Source: Chryseobacterium gleum
GTDB lineage: Bacteria; Bacteroidota; Bacteroidia; Flavobacteriales_D; Crocinitomicaceae
Assembly: GCA_945897805.1 (NCBI GenBank)
Contig: CAMDFX010000010.1
Location: 51,455 to 115,454 of the forward strand
DNA: 64,000 bases
Direction of reading: 5' to 3'
Shown here: one piece after another, positions 24,745 through 34,731 of the stretch
Numbering within the stretch: position 1 is the first letter of the stretch
Layout of the letters: every line of letters begins with the position of its first letter
Translations under genes and position numbers: made by a program
Notes under the pieces: generated by a model
What the model was told of the DNA's origin: nothing
Seen by the model: the letters and a program-made list of their open reading frames with translations, nothing else
Database searches by the model: none

Positions 24745-25965
24745 ATGAAAGTTGATAAGGTAAAAGTTTCATTGGATTTTGGTACTTCACAAATTGAAGT
24801 CGGAACTTTGCGTGCGCAAAATCAGCAAAATTATTTTCGCTTTTCACCCTCTTTTTTAGAATTAAATCTAGAGATTTCGCCTTTCAAATTACCCAAATCG
24901 AGCGAGATTTTACTTTGTCCAAGAGATCCTTTTGATGGATTATTTGGTGTGTTCAACGATTCCATTCCAGATGGTTGGGGGCGATTGTTGCTAGACAGAA
25001 AATTAATCGAATTGGGTGAAAATCCGAAAGAAATCAGTACGCTTGACAGGCTTTCATTTTTGGGGAAAAATGTAATGGGAGCGCTTATTTATGAGCCAAT
25101 TACAAATACTTCGAATCATCAAATAGCAGCAATTGATTTGGATTTAATTGCCAAAGAATCTGCATTGATTTTGAATGAAGGAAGCGCTCATTTTTTGGAT
25201 GAATTATATCATTTAGGTGGTAATTCTGTGGGCGCAAGACCAAAAATTGTAGTCAATTTAGATCCTATTTCGAAAGAATTTCACTTGAATGAAACAAAAA
25301 ATAGTACTCCTTGGATTGTTAAATTTCCAGCTTTAAACGATTACCAAGATATTGCCAAAATAGAATACGCTTATTCCCTCATGGCGGCGCATTGCGGCAT
25401 TGAAATGAGCGATTCTCAATTATTTATCAGTGCCAGTGGAAAGTCATTTTTTGGCACCAAACGCTTTGATTTTGATGGACTAAAACGATTGCATTTACAT
25501 TCAGCTTGTGGTTTATTACATGATAATTTTCGGTTTAGCACGCTGGATTATGGTCATGTGATGGATGCGGCTAATAAACTGGAAAATAACATTTTGGCTT
25601 GCGAAAAGGTATTCCGTTTAGCGGTTTTCAATGTTTATGCTTTGAATATGGACGACCACAGCAAAAATATCGCTTTTTTGATGGATGAAAATGGTATTTG
25701 GAAATTAGCACCAGCATTTGACTTGACATTTTCGCCTTCCCCAGGCAGTTTTCAAAGTTTATCCGTTGCCAATGCATATCAAAAAGTCACTGAATCGGAT
25801 TTGAAAAGACTCGGAAAACTTTTCGGAATTGAAAATTGTGAAAGAATCATTGAAGAAGTAAAATCTACTTTGGCAAATTGGAATGAATTTGCTGCTGATT
25901 TAGAAATAAATAGTAAGATTCATAAGCTTGTTTCTAAATCTATACAGGAAAAAATAAAACACTAA
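24745..25965 (+). CDS. hipA: HipA family serine/threonine kinase toxin
   Basis: A 406-aa HipA protein, close to the E. coli length of 440. The N-terminal subdomain covers about residues 10-110. The glycine-rich loop GGNSVGARPK is at 158-167, with Ser161 in the region of the autophosphorylated serine. The catalytic segment DDHSKN is at 303-308 and the metal-binding AFDLT at 324-328. All expected kinase residues seem intact. E. coli HipA phosphorylates GltX; the target here is unknown. It is co-transcribed with the hipB-like gene 9 bp upstream. Confidence 0.92.
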   Translation: MKVDKVKVSLDFGTSQIEVGTLRAQNQQNYFRFSPSFLELNLEISPFKLPKSSEILLCPRDPFDGLFGVFNDSIPDGWGRLLLDRKLIELGENPKEISTLDRLSFLGKNVMGALIYEPITNTSNHQIAAIDLDLIAKESALILNEGSAHFLDELYHLGGNSVGARPKIVVNLDPISKEFHLNETKNSTPWIVKFPALNDYQDIAKIEYAYSLMAAHCGIEMSDSQLFISASGKSFFGTKRFDFDGLKRLHLHSACGLLHDNFRFSTLDYGHVMDAANKLENNILACEKVFRLAVFNVYALNMDDHSKNIAFLMDENGIWKLAPAFDLTFSPSPGSFQSLSVANAYQKVTESDLKRLGKLFGIENCERIIEEVKSTLANWNEFAADLEINSKIHKLVSKSIQEKIKH

Positions 25966-25981
25966 TCTAAAGAAAATCCCT

Positions 25982-26458
25982 ATGCAAGACAAAATAACTT
26001 TTCAATTTGTGAGCGAACCATCGGACGTTAATTTTGGTGGCAAAGTGCACGGTGGCGCGGTGATGAAATGGATTGATCAAGCAGCTTACGCGTGCGCTTC
26101 CACTTGGGCTGAAGGCTATTGCGTCACTGTTTATGTCGGTGGAATTCGCTTTTACCAGCCGATTCAAATCGGAAATTTGGTCAAGATTCAAGCGCGGGTA
26201 ATTTATACTGGCTCTTCAAGTATTCATATTGCGGTAGACGTTTTTTCCAGAAAAATTTCTGAAGCGAAATTCGTGAAAACGACGCATTGTGTCATCGTTT
26301 TTGTTTCTGTGGATGAGGAAGGAAAACCGCGACCAACGAAGAAATTTATTCCTGACACAGAGCGTGAAAAACACATGGAACAATATGCGAGAAGATTGAT
26401 GCAATTGCGCCAAGACATTGAAGCGGAAATGTCGCCGTTTTTGAAAGATTATATGTAA
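25982..26458 (+). CDS. Acyl-CoA thioesterase, hotdog fold (YciA/BFIT-like)
   Basis: A 158-aa hotdog protein. NFGGKVHGGAVMKWIDQAAYACASTWA is the family's catalytic helix region, with Asp30-type acid replaced in the usual VMKWIDQAA pattern, and VGGIRFYQPIQIGNLVKIQARV follows. It would hydrolyse acyl-CoA to free acid and CoA in the cytoplasm. It lies 16 bp after hipA on the same strand, so it may be co-transcribed, although function gives no link to the toxin. It converges with the helicase gene, leaving an 11-bp gap. Confidence 0.88.
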   Translation: MQDKITFQFVSEPSDVNFGGKVHGGAVMKWIDQAAYACASTWAEGYCVTVYVGGIRFYQPIQIGNLVKIQARVIYTGSSSIHIAVDVFSRKISEAKFVKTTHCVIVFVSVDEEGKPRPTKKFIPDTEREKHMEQYARRLMQLRQDIEAEMSPFLKDYM

Positions 26459-26469
26459 TCTATACTTTG

Positions 26470-29400
26470 CTAGAATTCGTATTTAATTTTCCATCCGCGA
26501 TTCGATAAAACATCGTGCGTCGTCACTAATTCTCTGGCATCATTTATTTTATTGGTGATTTGAGAAATCAATAGGTGATTATTTTTTTCGATTTTTGTCT
26601 GTAAATCGTAGGGAAATTTCAATGCTGCATTCTCATTTTCACTTTCCAGTTGAACCAAATAATAGCGCAACAAATTGATGGATTCATTGGTACTTAATGC
26701 TAAATCTTTGGCATGGATGGAACTGAAAAAATGAATCGATTTCTTTGCCCTTGTTAGCAAAACATTCAATCTTTTGGAGCCATTTTTTTGATTTAACGGG
26801 CCGAATCGTTTGTGAAAATCTCCTATTTCATTTTTGGCATAACCAAAACTAATAATTAAAGTGTCACATTCATCGCCTTGAACTTGTTCCAGAGCCCTGA
26901 AAAATCCTTTTCCTTGCTCCGTATTTTGATTGATTTTTTGCTGCGTTCTAGCTGAAATTTCTTTCCAAATACAGTCAAGTTGTTGTTCTGAAAAAGCAAC
27001 AATCCCCAGCGCTTCTTTGCCATCAATTAATTTTTCTACGAGCGCTGCAACGGCTTTTGCTTCTTCCACATTTTGGCGGTCAATGAAACGCCCATTTTCA
27101 ATGAAATGTAAATTCAAGGGGTTTTTGTTTTCTGTTGCTGACGGATACGCAATCAGTTCATTTTGATAGAAATAATGATTTGAAAATGAGATTAATGCAG
27201 GATGATTGCTTCTGTAATGATGTTTCAAAGTCGTTTTTGGATAATAATAATTGGCTTGATGCAATAAATCTATTCCAGTGATTGCACTTGCAAAGTAATT
27301 GCTTGGCGACATTTGTTGTTCATCACCTGCAATGATTGCTCTTTCAGCTCTTTGGAGAGATCCTAGCGCATTTGAAAGTGGAATTTGGCTTGCTTCGTCA
27401 AAAATTACCCAATCAAAAAGCGATTTTTCCATTGGGAAAGTGACTGCAACTTGCGTCGGGGTGCTCAACCAAATGGGTGTCAAAATTTCAATCCAAACTC
27501 TCGCTTCACTGTTCAATAATTCTCTAATTGTTTTGTGCTGTTTGGATTTAGCAAACTCTTTGACCAAGATTGATTTACCGATTTTTAACTTCGATTTCAA
27601 TACTTTTTCTTCCGTTTTTAATTTTCCACTTGCGGTTCTCAAAACAGCGTTCATTTGTTGAAATTTTTCAAATTGTTTATGGTAAATTTCTTTTCCAAAT
27701 GAGCACATTTCATCTTGTTCTGATTGAATGATTTTTTCTATTTTATCCAGCAAACTTTTCCCGTCAAATTTTGCCAATTCTGGCCATTTCGACTCAAAAT
27801 TAACCCAATGACTTTTGAGCATTTTTTCAGCCAGAATTTGAGGTGATTTTGAGGTTGATAATAAGTTGTAAATTATTGAATTTAAATTTAGTAAGGTGCT
27901 TTTTTGTAGAATTATTTCTTCAATATTTATTTCTAAATCAATTAAATTTTTAAGTGTGATTTTTTCCAAATCATTTTTTAATAGGGATTTAATTTTTTGG
28001 TTGAAATTTTGCAATTCAATTGATGCTAAAATCGCCTCTTTTCTTTTACTTTCAGTCACGAGGAAAGCTTGATTTATTTCATTTAATTTTTCCTTTTCAA
28101 GTTGTTTTATGATGTAGCTAATACTTTCAATTTCCAAGGCAGGTCTTTCAATTCCAAAATTTAATAATGCTTCATTTATGTTTCGCATTTCCTCCGAAAT
28201 CGACAAATATTTCAACCAATTTTCGATGGCAATTTGTGGAACAATTTCCTTGTTTGTGAGACAAGTTTTAATTTGTTTTTCTGCTTTTCTTTTGTTCCAC
28301 CAGGAGCCACCTAAATGAATTTTCCAAGATTCAATTTGACTTAAATTGGGCTTTTCATTCCAATTATTTTCTTCTGAACTAATTTGAGCAAATTCAGCGT
28401 CTTTGGTAATCCATTTATTTTTTAATTTTTCAAATTTATTTTGGTCTTTTGTTGATGAAAAAATGGTTGCGTATTTTTTATAAGATTCATTTTCAATGAT
28501 TTGAAATCTTGGTATTTGTCTAATAATTTGGATCAATTCACCTATTGTTTCAATTTCAAATTTCTCTGAAAATTTCTCAAATTGTAGTTTCAATTGACTG
28601 ATTTCTTGGTCCAATTGTTGAAAGTCACGCAAGGCATTTTGACTTAAAAAATTTAGCTTATCAAAGCTGCCCCAAACTGAATAAAGTTGTTCAACCGCTG
28701 ATTTTTGTTCAAGCCAAACTGTGATTTCTGGCACAGCTGAAGAATAGTTAATGTGCTCTAAATCATAATTTTGAAGCAAATTTTTAAATTCTTCAAGGCT
28801 TACACCTCCGATGAGGTTTGTAGATAGCATTTTATCAATGGTAAGTTGAAGTTGCGCCAATAATTGCTCTGAAAGCTGCAGGTTTTTGGGTTGTTTTTCG
28901 CTTTTGATTTCTAATTTATCCCAAGTATTTTTCAATTTAAGGATAAAATCATGCGATTTAACTTGTCCCTGGGAGATGAATGTAAAATCATCCAAATTAA
29001 ATTGATTCAGTTTTTTAACTAAAACTTCCAGTGCTGCCTTTTTTTCGGAGACAACCAAATTCATTTTTCCTGCAAAAAGTAATTTTGCCAAGAGATTTGT
29101 CAAAACTTGTGATTTTCCTGTTCCCGGAGGACCTTGAATAACGAGATTTCCAGTTTTGATTTTTTCAAATACTTGCAATTGATCTTTGTCAATGGAAACT
29201 AAATTGCAATCTGTCAAAGTTTTGATTTTTGTTTGATTATCAAAATCTTCTCCTAGAATTTCTTTGACCAAATGATTTTGTTCTTGATTTTTTAGCGCTT
29301 CTAAATCTTTGACAATTTGGTATCTGTGGTGGTGAAAATTTCCTAGAAATTTAAATTCTTCAATCGTGAATTCAAAGCCATTTTTTTGCAAAAATTCATG

Positions 29401-29868
29401 AAAAAGTGCTACATTTTCCTCCAAGTTTTGCGCTTCATTTAGTTCCAATGTAAGGTTGTAACTTCTTTGAAATTCGTTGACAATAAATGGATTGAAAAGG
29501 TAATTTTCGAAATCTAAATTAAAAGCAACCGTTTGGTTTATTTTGTTGATTTTAAATGTTATTGGGATTAGAAATAGGGGTGAAGTGACATTTTTCCCTT
29601 TGTAGTCCCAAGTCAAACCATTCAGTGCGATGCACAAAGAATCTGTATCTGAATTGCGTTTATTTTGAATTGCAACTTTGATGATTTGGCTCAAGGTATT
29701 TTCTACCGGAAATTCAATTTTTTTGCTTAGTTCGTCATTTATTTTAAAAACATCTTTTTTAGAAAAATCCAGATTTACCAAGACATCAGACGAAGGAATT
29801 TCAGTCAAATCGAAGATAAATTCTTCCAATAGATATTTTTGTTCTTCTTTCAATTTATTTATTCCCAA
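26470..29868 (-). CDS. Large superfamily 1 helicase-type ATPase
   Basis: A 1132-aa protein. Motif I is GPPGTGKS at residues 246-253, preceded by QLQVFEKIKTGNLVIQ. The middle (about 330-720) is a long helical, coiled-coil-rich insertion. Motif II is DEASQ at 824-828, followed by AIIAGDEQQMSPSNYF. C-terminal SF1 motifs include LKHHYRSNHPALISFSN, VQGDECDTLIISFGYA and NVLLTRAKKSIHFF. The order resembles AAA_11/AAA_12 helicases of the DUF4011 type, some of which act in phage defence together with nuclease domains; I see no nuclease domain at the C-terminus. It overlaps the upstream oxidoreductase gene by 10 bp, so it is part of that operon. Confidence 0.85.
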   Translation of the reverse strand: MGINKLKEEQKYLLEEFIFDLTEIPSSDVLVNLDFSKKDVFKINDELSKKIEFPVENTLSQIIKVAIQNKRNSDTDSLCIALNGLTWDYKGKNVTSPLFLIPITFKINKINQTVAFNLDFENYLFNPFIVNEFQRSYNLTLELNEAQNLEENVALFHEFLQKNGFEFTIEEFKFLGNFHHHRYQIVKDLEALKNQEQNHLVKEILGEDFDNQTKIKTLTDCNLVSIDKDQLQVFEKIKTGNLVIQGPPGTGKSQVLTNLLAKLLFAGKMNLVVSEKKAALEVLVKKLNQFNLDDFTFISQGQVKSHDFILKLKNTWDKLEIKSEKQPKNLQLSEQLLAQLQLTIDKMLSTNLIGGVSLEEFKNLLQNYDLEHINYSSAVPEITVWLEQKSAVEQLYSVWGSFDKLNFLSQNALRDFQQLDQEISQLKLQFEKFSEKFEIETIGELIQIIRQIPRFQIIENESYKKYATIFSSTKDQNKFEKLKNKWITKDAEFAQISSEENNWNEKPNLSQIESWKIHLGGSWWNKRKAEKQIKTCLTNKEIVPQIAIENWLKYLSISEEMRNINEALLNFGIERPALEIESISYIIKQLEKEKLNEINQAFLVTESKRKEAILASIELQNFNQKIKSLLKNDLEKITLKNLIDLEINIEEIILQKSTLLNLNSIIYNLLSTSKSPQILAEKMLKSHWVNFESKWPELAKFDGKSLLDKIEKIIQSEQDEMCSFGKEIYHKQFEKFQQMNAVLRTASGKLKTEEKVLKSKLKIGKSILVKEFAKSKQHKTIRELLNSEARVWIEILTPIWLSTPTQVAVTFPMEKSLFDWVIFDEASQIPLSNALGSLQRAERAIIAGDEQQMSPSNYFASAITGIDLLHQANYYYPKTTLKHHYRSNHPALISFSNHYFYQNELIAYPSATENKNPLNLHFIENGRFIDRQNVEEAKAVAALVEKLIDGKEALGIVAFSEQQLDCIWKEISARTQQKINQNTEQGKGFFRALEQVQGDECDTLIISFGYAKNEIGDFHKRFGPLNQKNGSKRLNVLLTRAKKSIHFFSSIHAKDLALSTNESINLLRYYLVQLESENENAALKFPYDLQTKIEKNNHLLISQITNKINDARELVTTHDVLSNRGWKIKYEF

Positions 29869-30896
29869 AAAACGGCTATTTTTCCGATTGATTTGCCTGA
29901 TTCTAGCAAAGCATGTGCAGCGGCGATTTCTTTTACATTAAATTTGGCCCCAACTTGTGGTTTTAAAATGCCTTGTTTTGTCAGTTCTACAACTGCTTTC
30001 AAACATTGCGTGAGCACTTCAGGTTTGTTGTCAGCAACCTTGAGCATGTTTACGCCTAAAACGTTTTTGGAGCGCATCATCAGTCCGATTGGAATAATGA
30101 GGCCCATTTTTCGTACAAAGTTGAGTGAAGATAGAATTCCCCATTTTTTGCCAGATCTTTCTGAGCCACCAAAAAGGATGACTTTTCCTCCAGAACCGAT
30201 TAAACTCCAATCTTTTTTGAAAGTCGAACCAGCGACAGGGTTGAAGCTGACATCCAATCTTTCATTTTTCAAATGCGAAAGAACAGCTGTTTTGTAATCT
30301 ACTTTATTGTAGTTAATGACAACATCTGCGCCCAATTCTTTGACTAAATTTTCTTTACTATCATTTCCGATTTTGGCGTAAACAAATGCTTTTTTCCATT
30401 TGCACAATTGAATCAAAGCTGTTCCAACGCCACCAGCTGCTGCATGAATCAACACTTTGTCGCCTTCGTGAACGGGAGAGAGGTAAACGGCCATATAATA
30501 GGCAGTTACAAATTGTGTTGAAAGCGCCAAAGCTTCGGCTGCGGGCATGCTGTCAATCAGCGAAATAGCAGATTCTTGCGTAACTGCTTTTTTAGAATAT
30601 CCGCCAAATCTAGTGAAAGCAACCACTCTTTTTCCCAATAATTCAGGAGCAACATCTTCACCGATTTCTTGGATGATGCCGACCACTTCATAACCCAAAA
30701 CTGTAGGAAGTGGAGGCGCTTCTTTGTATAAATTATTTCGCGCCATAACATCGGCATAATTTAGACCAAATGCTTCAACATCTATCAAAACCTCATGGGA
30801 TTTCGGTTTATTAATGTGAATTATTTTTTCCTCGAAAGCATTTTCAGCTTTTCCATAGGCTTTTAAAACAATTCCTTTGGTCTCAATTTTTTCCAT
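29859..30896 (-). CDS. Zinc-type alcohol dehydrogenase / quinone reductase family (MDR)
   Basis: A 345-aa medium-chain dehydrogenase/reductase. The N-terminal GroES-like part has GLNYADVMARNNLYKEAPPLPTVLGYEVVG; the Rossmann part has VLIHAAAGGVGTALIQLCK. The cysteine ligands of catalytic zinc are missing, as in NADPH:quinone reductases. I start it at the Met at 30896, since the extra eight residues of the longer frame (rich in Ser and Lys) do not match the family. It overlaps rsmI by 14 bp and the helicase gene by 10 bp. Confidence 0.9.
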   Translation of the reverse strand: MEKIETKGIVLKAYGKAENAFEEKIIHINKPKSHEVLIDVEAFGLNYADVMARNNLYKEAPPLPTVLGYEVVGIIQEIGEDVAPELLGKRVVAFTRFGGYSKKAVTQESAISLIDSMPAAEALALSTQFVTAYYMAVYLSPVHEGDKVLIHAAAGGVGTALIQLCKWKKAFVYAKIGNDSKENLVKELGADVVINYNKVDYKTAVLSHLKNERLDVSFNPVAGSTFKKDWSLIGSGGKVILFGGSERSGKKWGILSSLNFVRKMGLIIPIGLMMRSKNVLGVNMLKVADNKPEVLTQCLKAVVELTKQGILKPQVGAKFNVKEIAAAHALLESGKSIGKIAVFWE

Positions 30897-31563
30897 TTTT
30901 TCCTTCGATGATGATGACAATTTCTCCTTTGGGCGGATTGGCTTCGTAATATTTTTGAACTTCTTGTGCTTCGCCTCTTTTAAATTCTTCGTAAATTTTG
31001 GATATTTCGCGGACTACACAAACTTTTCTCGTTGGTTCGAAGAAAGTCGCTATTTGCCCCAAGCATTTAACCAATCTGTGTGGAGATTCATAAAGTACGA
31101 TGGTTCTTTCTTCCAAAGCCAATTCTTGAAGTTTGGTTTGTCTGCCTTTTTTGTGTGGCAAAAATCCTTCGAAGCAAAATCTGTCGCATGGAAAACCGCT
31201 ACCAACCAATGCAGGAATTAAAGCAGTTGGTCCGGGCAAACAAGAAACGGTTATTCCAGCATCAACGCAGGCGCGAACGAGCAAAAATCCTGGGTCAGAA
31301 ATCGCAGGAGTTCCGGCGTCAGATACCAAAACAGTCATTGTATTTTCTTTGATTTTATCGATTACAAATTCCAATGTTCTGTGCTCATTGTGGGCATGAA
31401 ATGGATAAACTGGTTTGTGAATTTCGAAATGATTCAATAGTTTTTTGGTCACTCGGGTATCTTCTGCATAAATGCAATCTGCTTCCTTCAGCATGCGAAT
31501 TGCTCGGAGCGTTATGTCTTCTAAATTTCCAACTGGTGTTGGTACAAGTACTAAACTGGACAT
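30883..31563 (-). CDS. rsmI: 16S rRNA (cytidine(1402)-2'-O)-methyltransferase
   Basis: A 226-aa SAM-dependent methyltransferase of the tetrapyrrole-methylase fold. Signatures are LVPTPVGNLEDITLRA at the N-terminus, AEDTRVTKKLL, VSDAGTPAISDPGFLLVRAC and CLPGPTALIPALVGSG. RsmI methylates the ribose of C1402 in the ribosomal decoding centre. It is somewhat shorter than the E. coli protein (286 aa), lacking the C-terminal extension, which is common in Bacteroidota. It lies 5 bp after the RDD gene. Confidence 0.95.
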   Translation of the reverse strand: MSSLVLVPTPVGNLEDITLRAIRMLKEADCIYAEDTRVTKKLLNHFEIHKPVYPFHAHNEHRTLEFVIDKIKENTMTVLVSDAGTPAISDPGFLLVRACVDAGITVSCLPGPTALIPALVGSGFPCDRFCFEGFLPHKKGRQTKLQELALEERTIVLYESPHRLVKCLGQIATFFEPTRKVCVVREISKIYEEFKRGEAQEVQKYYEANPPKGEIVIIIEGKNGKN

Positions 31564-31568
31564 ATTTT

Positions 31569-32306
31569 TTAACGTGTGAGAACAACATAATCTAACAAAA
31601 CAGTTCTTAGAAACTCCATTTTTTTCTGCGGTGTTTCTGGTAAACCGATGATTTCTGCTGTTTTGTGAGCCAACTCAATGGTAAAATTTTTGGTTTCTTC
31701 GTTGGGATATTTTTCAACTCTTTGGATCGTGTTTTTAATCAACATCACATCTTCATCAGTAAATCGCAATACATTTAGATAGGTTGGTTCATGGTTTTTT
31801 TGATCCTTGATGGCTAAAATATTTCTCAAATTATATTGTTGACTGTTTTTTTTATTGATAACGATTGTATTTGCCATGGCATCGCCTAATCTTTGTCCTC
31901 TTTCTGAGGTACTTGAAAAAATAATTGCCAAAAAACCGAATCCAAACCACATGTCCACGACTCTGAAAATCCAGCGCGTAAAATATTCTCTGAAACCTGC
32001 ATTTTCTCCTGATAAACTTACCACTCTGATCCCCATGGCATATTTGCCAAGACTTTGTCCATGACTCAGATATTCAACGATTGGACTGTAAAAAATGAAG
32101 GGAATTCTAATCAATAAAAGATAGACAAAACTGCCCGTTTCAGGTTCCCAAGAAATCATGGAAGCGTCAAAAAGGAAGGTGAAAATGAGGAAGTAAATGA
32201 AAAATGCAAATAAATCAATGAGTGAAGCAATGACACGAACGCCCGTGGAAGCGATTTCGTATTCAATTTTAACATGTTGACCTGTCGTAAATTCAATTGA
32301 CTTCAT
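31569..32306 (-). CDS. RDD family membrane protein
   Basis: A 245-aa protein with an RDD domain: GVRVIASLIDLFAFFIYFLIF near the N-terminus, YLSHGQSLGKYAMGIRVVSLSG in the middle and a third hydrophobic segment, DMWFGFGFLAIIFSS. The C-terminal ~90 residues are soluble and charged. In Flavobacteriia a very similar RDD protein with this tail is often encoded near the MoxR/DUF58/DUF4350 operon; here it sits about 26 kb from that operon and heads the rsmI operon. Its function is not established. Confidence 0.88.
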   Translation of the reverse strand: MKSIEFTTGQHVKIEYEIASTGVRVIASLIDLFAFFIYFLIFTFLFDASMISWEPETGSFVYLLLIRIPFIFYSPIVEYLSHGQSLGKYAMGIRVVSLSGENAGFREYFTRWIFRVVDMWFGFGFLAIIFSSTSERGQRLGDAMANTIVINKKNSQQYNLRNILAIKDQKNHEPTYLNVLRFTDEDVMLIKNTIQRVEKYPNEETKNFTIELAHKTAEIIGLPETPQKKMEFLRTVLLDYVVLTR

Positions 32307-32344
32307 GAAATATCATTTGCAAAAGGCTAAGGTACATTTTTTAG

Positions 32345-32394
32345 GTTAAAAAAAGAAAGGGAATTGACAATCGGTCAAAATTATCAATTCCCCT
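32345..32394 (-). terminator. Rho-independent terminator of the protease gene
   Basis: On the minus strand GGGAATTGA pairs with TCAATTCCC (9 bp) around a 16-nt loop, followed by a T-rich run. It lies just after the protease stop codon. Confidence 0.8.
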
Positions 32395-32398
32395 AAAA

Positions 32399-34702
32399 TT
32401 ATTGCACAATTATTTGTTTTGCAATTAATCCAAATTGCGTTTGAATTTTCACAATATACATGCCACCGCTCAAGGCTGCAATATCTATCTGTGTTTGGTT
32501 TTCATTCACTGATTTTTCGATCAAAAGTTGACCAGCTAAATTATAAATTGAAATTGTTTCAATTTGATTTTCATTTTTAGCTTGGATATTCAACAAGTCA
32601 TTCGCTGGATTTGGCGCGATTGATACACTTTGACTTAATAAATATTCTTCAATTCCTGCAGAACTTGTGAGGCAGAATTGTGTAGTATTTGTAGAACCAA
32701 AATTGGCATTTGCAGCTGTCAATTCAGCTAAAACAGTTCCGTTGGAATTGGTAATTGTATAACTTCCAGATGGGTTATTGGTGCTTGACAAACCATCGCC
32801 ATACGAGTCCATAATTTTAAAATTATAGCAAGCTGCAGACAGGCAAAAAGTTGAACTTACTGGTGTTGTTGTTCCTGCAGCACCATCAGAATAACCGGCA
32901 CTAGAATATAGCACTGTATTCGATAGATCTAATACTTCCCAGCTAATTTCAGATCCCCATTGATCAAGATTTAAGTTTAAATCAATCATTTCTCCATTTA
33001 CGACAGTGATAAAATTTGATGTCAATGAATTATTTGAAGAACCAATATCTGCAGCGCCATTTGAAGCGGTAATAATTGCAGAAAATGAATGGCTACCCGA
33101 AGTCAATGTTTGCGATGGCAAATTAATTACAGCATTCGCAAATTGCGCTAAATTTCCAGTCCAATTGTATGTTTGATTTGTGTTTCCATCATATCCATAG
33201 GCAATTGTTGCGCTTGTCAATGCTGCAGAACCTGCGTTGAAAATGGAGATTTGTGGAGTAACCAATCCGCCACAAATTGTGCCCGAAATCCCTATTGGAT
33301 TTTGAATTCCACCATCGATTGAAAGTCCTGGTCCTGAAGGATCAACGCCATCAATAAAGGCAACGCCAGAGCTACTTGGATCTAGCCACTCTTTCAATCT
33401 TGTTGCAGGCGTTGTGCCTAAATCCCAAGCGGTACCGAAACGGCCATAAATGTCATATTGGTTGTTATCATTTGTTCCATTGCAAGCGGAAGCTCCACCA
33501 GATAAAACACCAATTGTTCTGTGGTTTTGGTCAAAAAGCGGTGAACCTGATGAACCTGGTTCAGTTACACCAAAATCCCAATCTGCAATATTCCAAACAT
33601 TGGTATTTGCGTTTCCGTTGAATGCAGTAACTTGTTGTGTTGGCGCATTATTGTCTCTGCAGATTTTCTTGATGTCAGCATCTGGATGATGTATTCCAGT
33701 TGTTTCTGTGACAGTTAGAGCATCAGAATGATCCCATCCGTTGTAATAAATTCCCCAAGCTGGATCTGGCGCAGTTGTTAATTCAACTAATGTGAAATCT
33801 GAACTTGAATTGTTGGCTCTTAAAGTACAACCTGTTCTTGTTAAGTTTGTTGGGCCGTTATTCGTTGCTTGATTATTTGCTGCGCAAATCGCATTGGCTG
33901 CAGTTCTTTCCCAACGGAATCTAAAAACCCAAGCAGCAGTATTAGAGATTCCGCAATGGTTGGCTGTTAAATAGTAAGGGATAATTGTTCCAGAAGTATT
34001 GTTAACCAATGAACCTGAACAAATTCCACCACCGCTAACTACACAAGCAGCAGCGTTTCTCTGGTTTTCCCATCCGATTCCTAGTGGACAATTGACATCA
34101 ATATTACAATCACCAGCGGTACCTAGTCCTTTTTCCATGAAAGTGTCTAGATTTTTATATCCGTGAATGACAGTTCCAAGATTTAAAATCGATTTTCCGA
34201 CAACCGCTTTAGGTTCTACCAATTCTATGATTGCTCTTTGATCATAAACCAATTCAGTGCCTATTATTTTGTTTACATTGTTGTTCAAACTTGTGTAGGC
34301 GCCTGAAAATGAATTGCCATCATTCGCAATCAAATATAATTTTGCTCCAGTAGGAAGTTCAAATTGATTGAAAATCAAGTTGATTGAAAGGGCATTTGGA
34401 CAATAAATACCATATTGGTAAACAACATCACCATTTGGCAACGTTTGTTTTGTAGCTGCTGTTAAGATGTTTGTATTGACCGCATGTTCAACTCCAAATC
34501 TGTAAATTTTATCAATGCCATTGAAACGATTTTGTTCATCTTGCGTAATTTCAGCAACAGCATCAACTGGCGGCATTTGCGCAAAAACCTTTGTCTTATT
34601 GATTTTTCCACGCATAGTTTGCGGCAAACCATAATCTACTATTTGCGCTAAACTATTGAACAAAAGACTACTAAATAATGCGGAGTAAAATATTTTTTTC
34701 AT
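32399..34702 (-). CDS. T9SS-exported trypsin-like (lysyl endopeptidase-type) protease
   Basis: A 767-aa secreted serine protease. Residues 1-19 are a signal peptide (ending NSLAQ). A propeptide-like region runs to about 195. The chymotrypsin-fold domain has a complete triad: His249 in YLTANHCG, Asp302 in SSDFTLVEL, and Ser385 in EPGSSGSPLFD. The sequence around it resembles Achromobacter/Lysobacter lysyl endopeptidases. A CARDB-like beta domain follows near 470-560, then a region with DSYGDGLS, and a T9SS type A sorting domain at the C-terminus (SIAPNPANDLLNI, then GMYIVKIQT). Monocistronic, with its own terminator. Confidence 0.92.
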   Translation of the reverse strand: MKKIFYSALFSSLLFNSLAQIVDYGLPQTMRGKINKTKVFAQMPPVDAVAEITQDEQNRFNGIDKIYRFGVEHAVNTNILTAATKQTLPNGDVVYQYGIYCPNALSINLIFNQFELPTGAKLYLIANDGNSFSGAYTSLNNNVNKIIGTELVYDQRAIIELVEPKAVVGKSILNLGTVIHGYKNLDTFMEKGLGTAGDCNIDVNCPLGIGWENQRNAAACVVSGGGICSGSLVNNTSGTIIPYYLTANHCGISNTAAWVFRFRWERTAANAICAANNQATNNGPTNLTRTGCTLRANNSSSDFTLVELTTAPDPAWGIYYNGWDHSDALTVTETTGIHHPDADIKKICRDNNAPTQQVTAFNGNANTNVWNIADWDFGVTEPGSSGSPLFDQNHRTIGVLSGGASACNGTNDNNQYDIYGRFGTAWDLGTTPATRLKEWLDPSSSGVAFIDGVDPSGPGLSIDGGIQNPIGISGTICGGLVTPQISIFNAGSAALTSATIAYGYDGNTNQTYNWTGNLAQFANAVINLPSQTLTSGSHSFSAIITASNGAADIGSSNNSLTSNFITVVNGEMIDLNLNLDQWGSEISWEVLDLSNTVLYSSAGYSDGAAGTTTPVSSTFCLSAACYNFKIMDSYGDGLSSTNNPSGSYTITNSNGTVLAELTAANANFGSTNTTQFCLTSSAGIEEYLLSQSVSIAPNPANDLLNIQAKNENQIETISIYNLAGQLLIEKSVNENQTQIDIAALSGGMYIVKIQTQFGLIAKQIIVQ

Positions 34703-34731
34703 TTGTTTGATTATTTGGAGAGTGATCGTTT

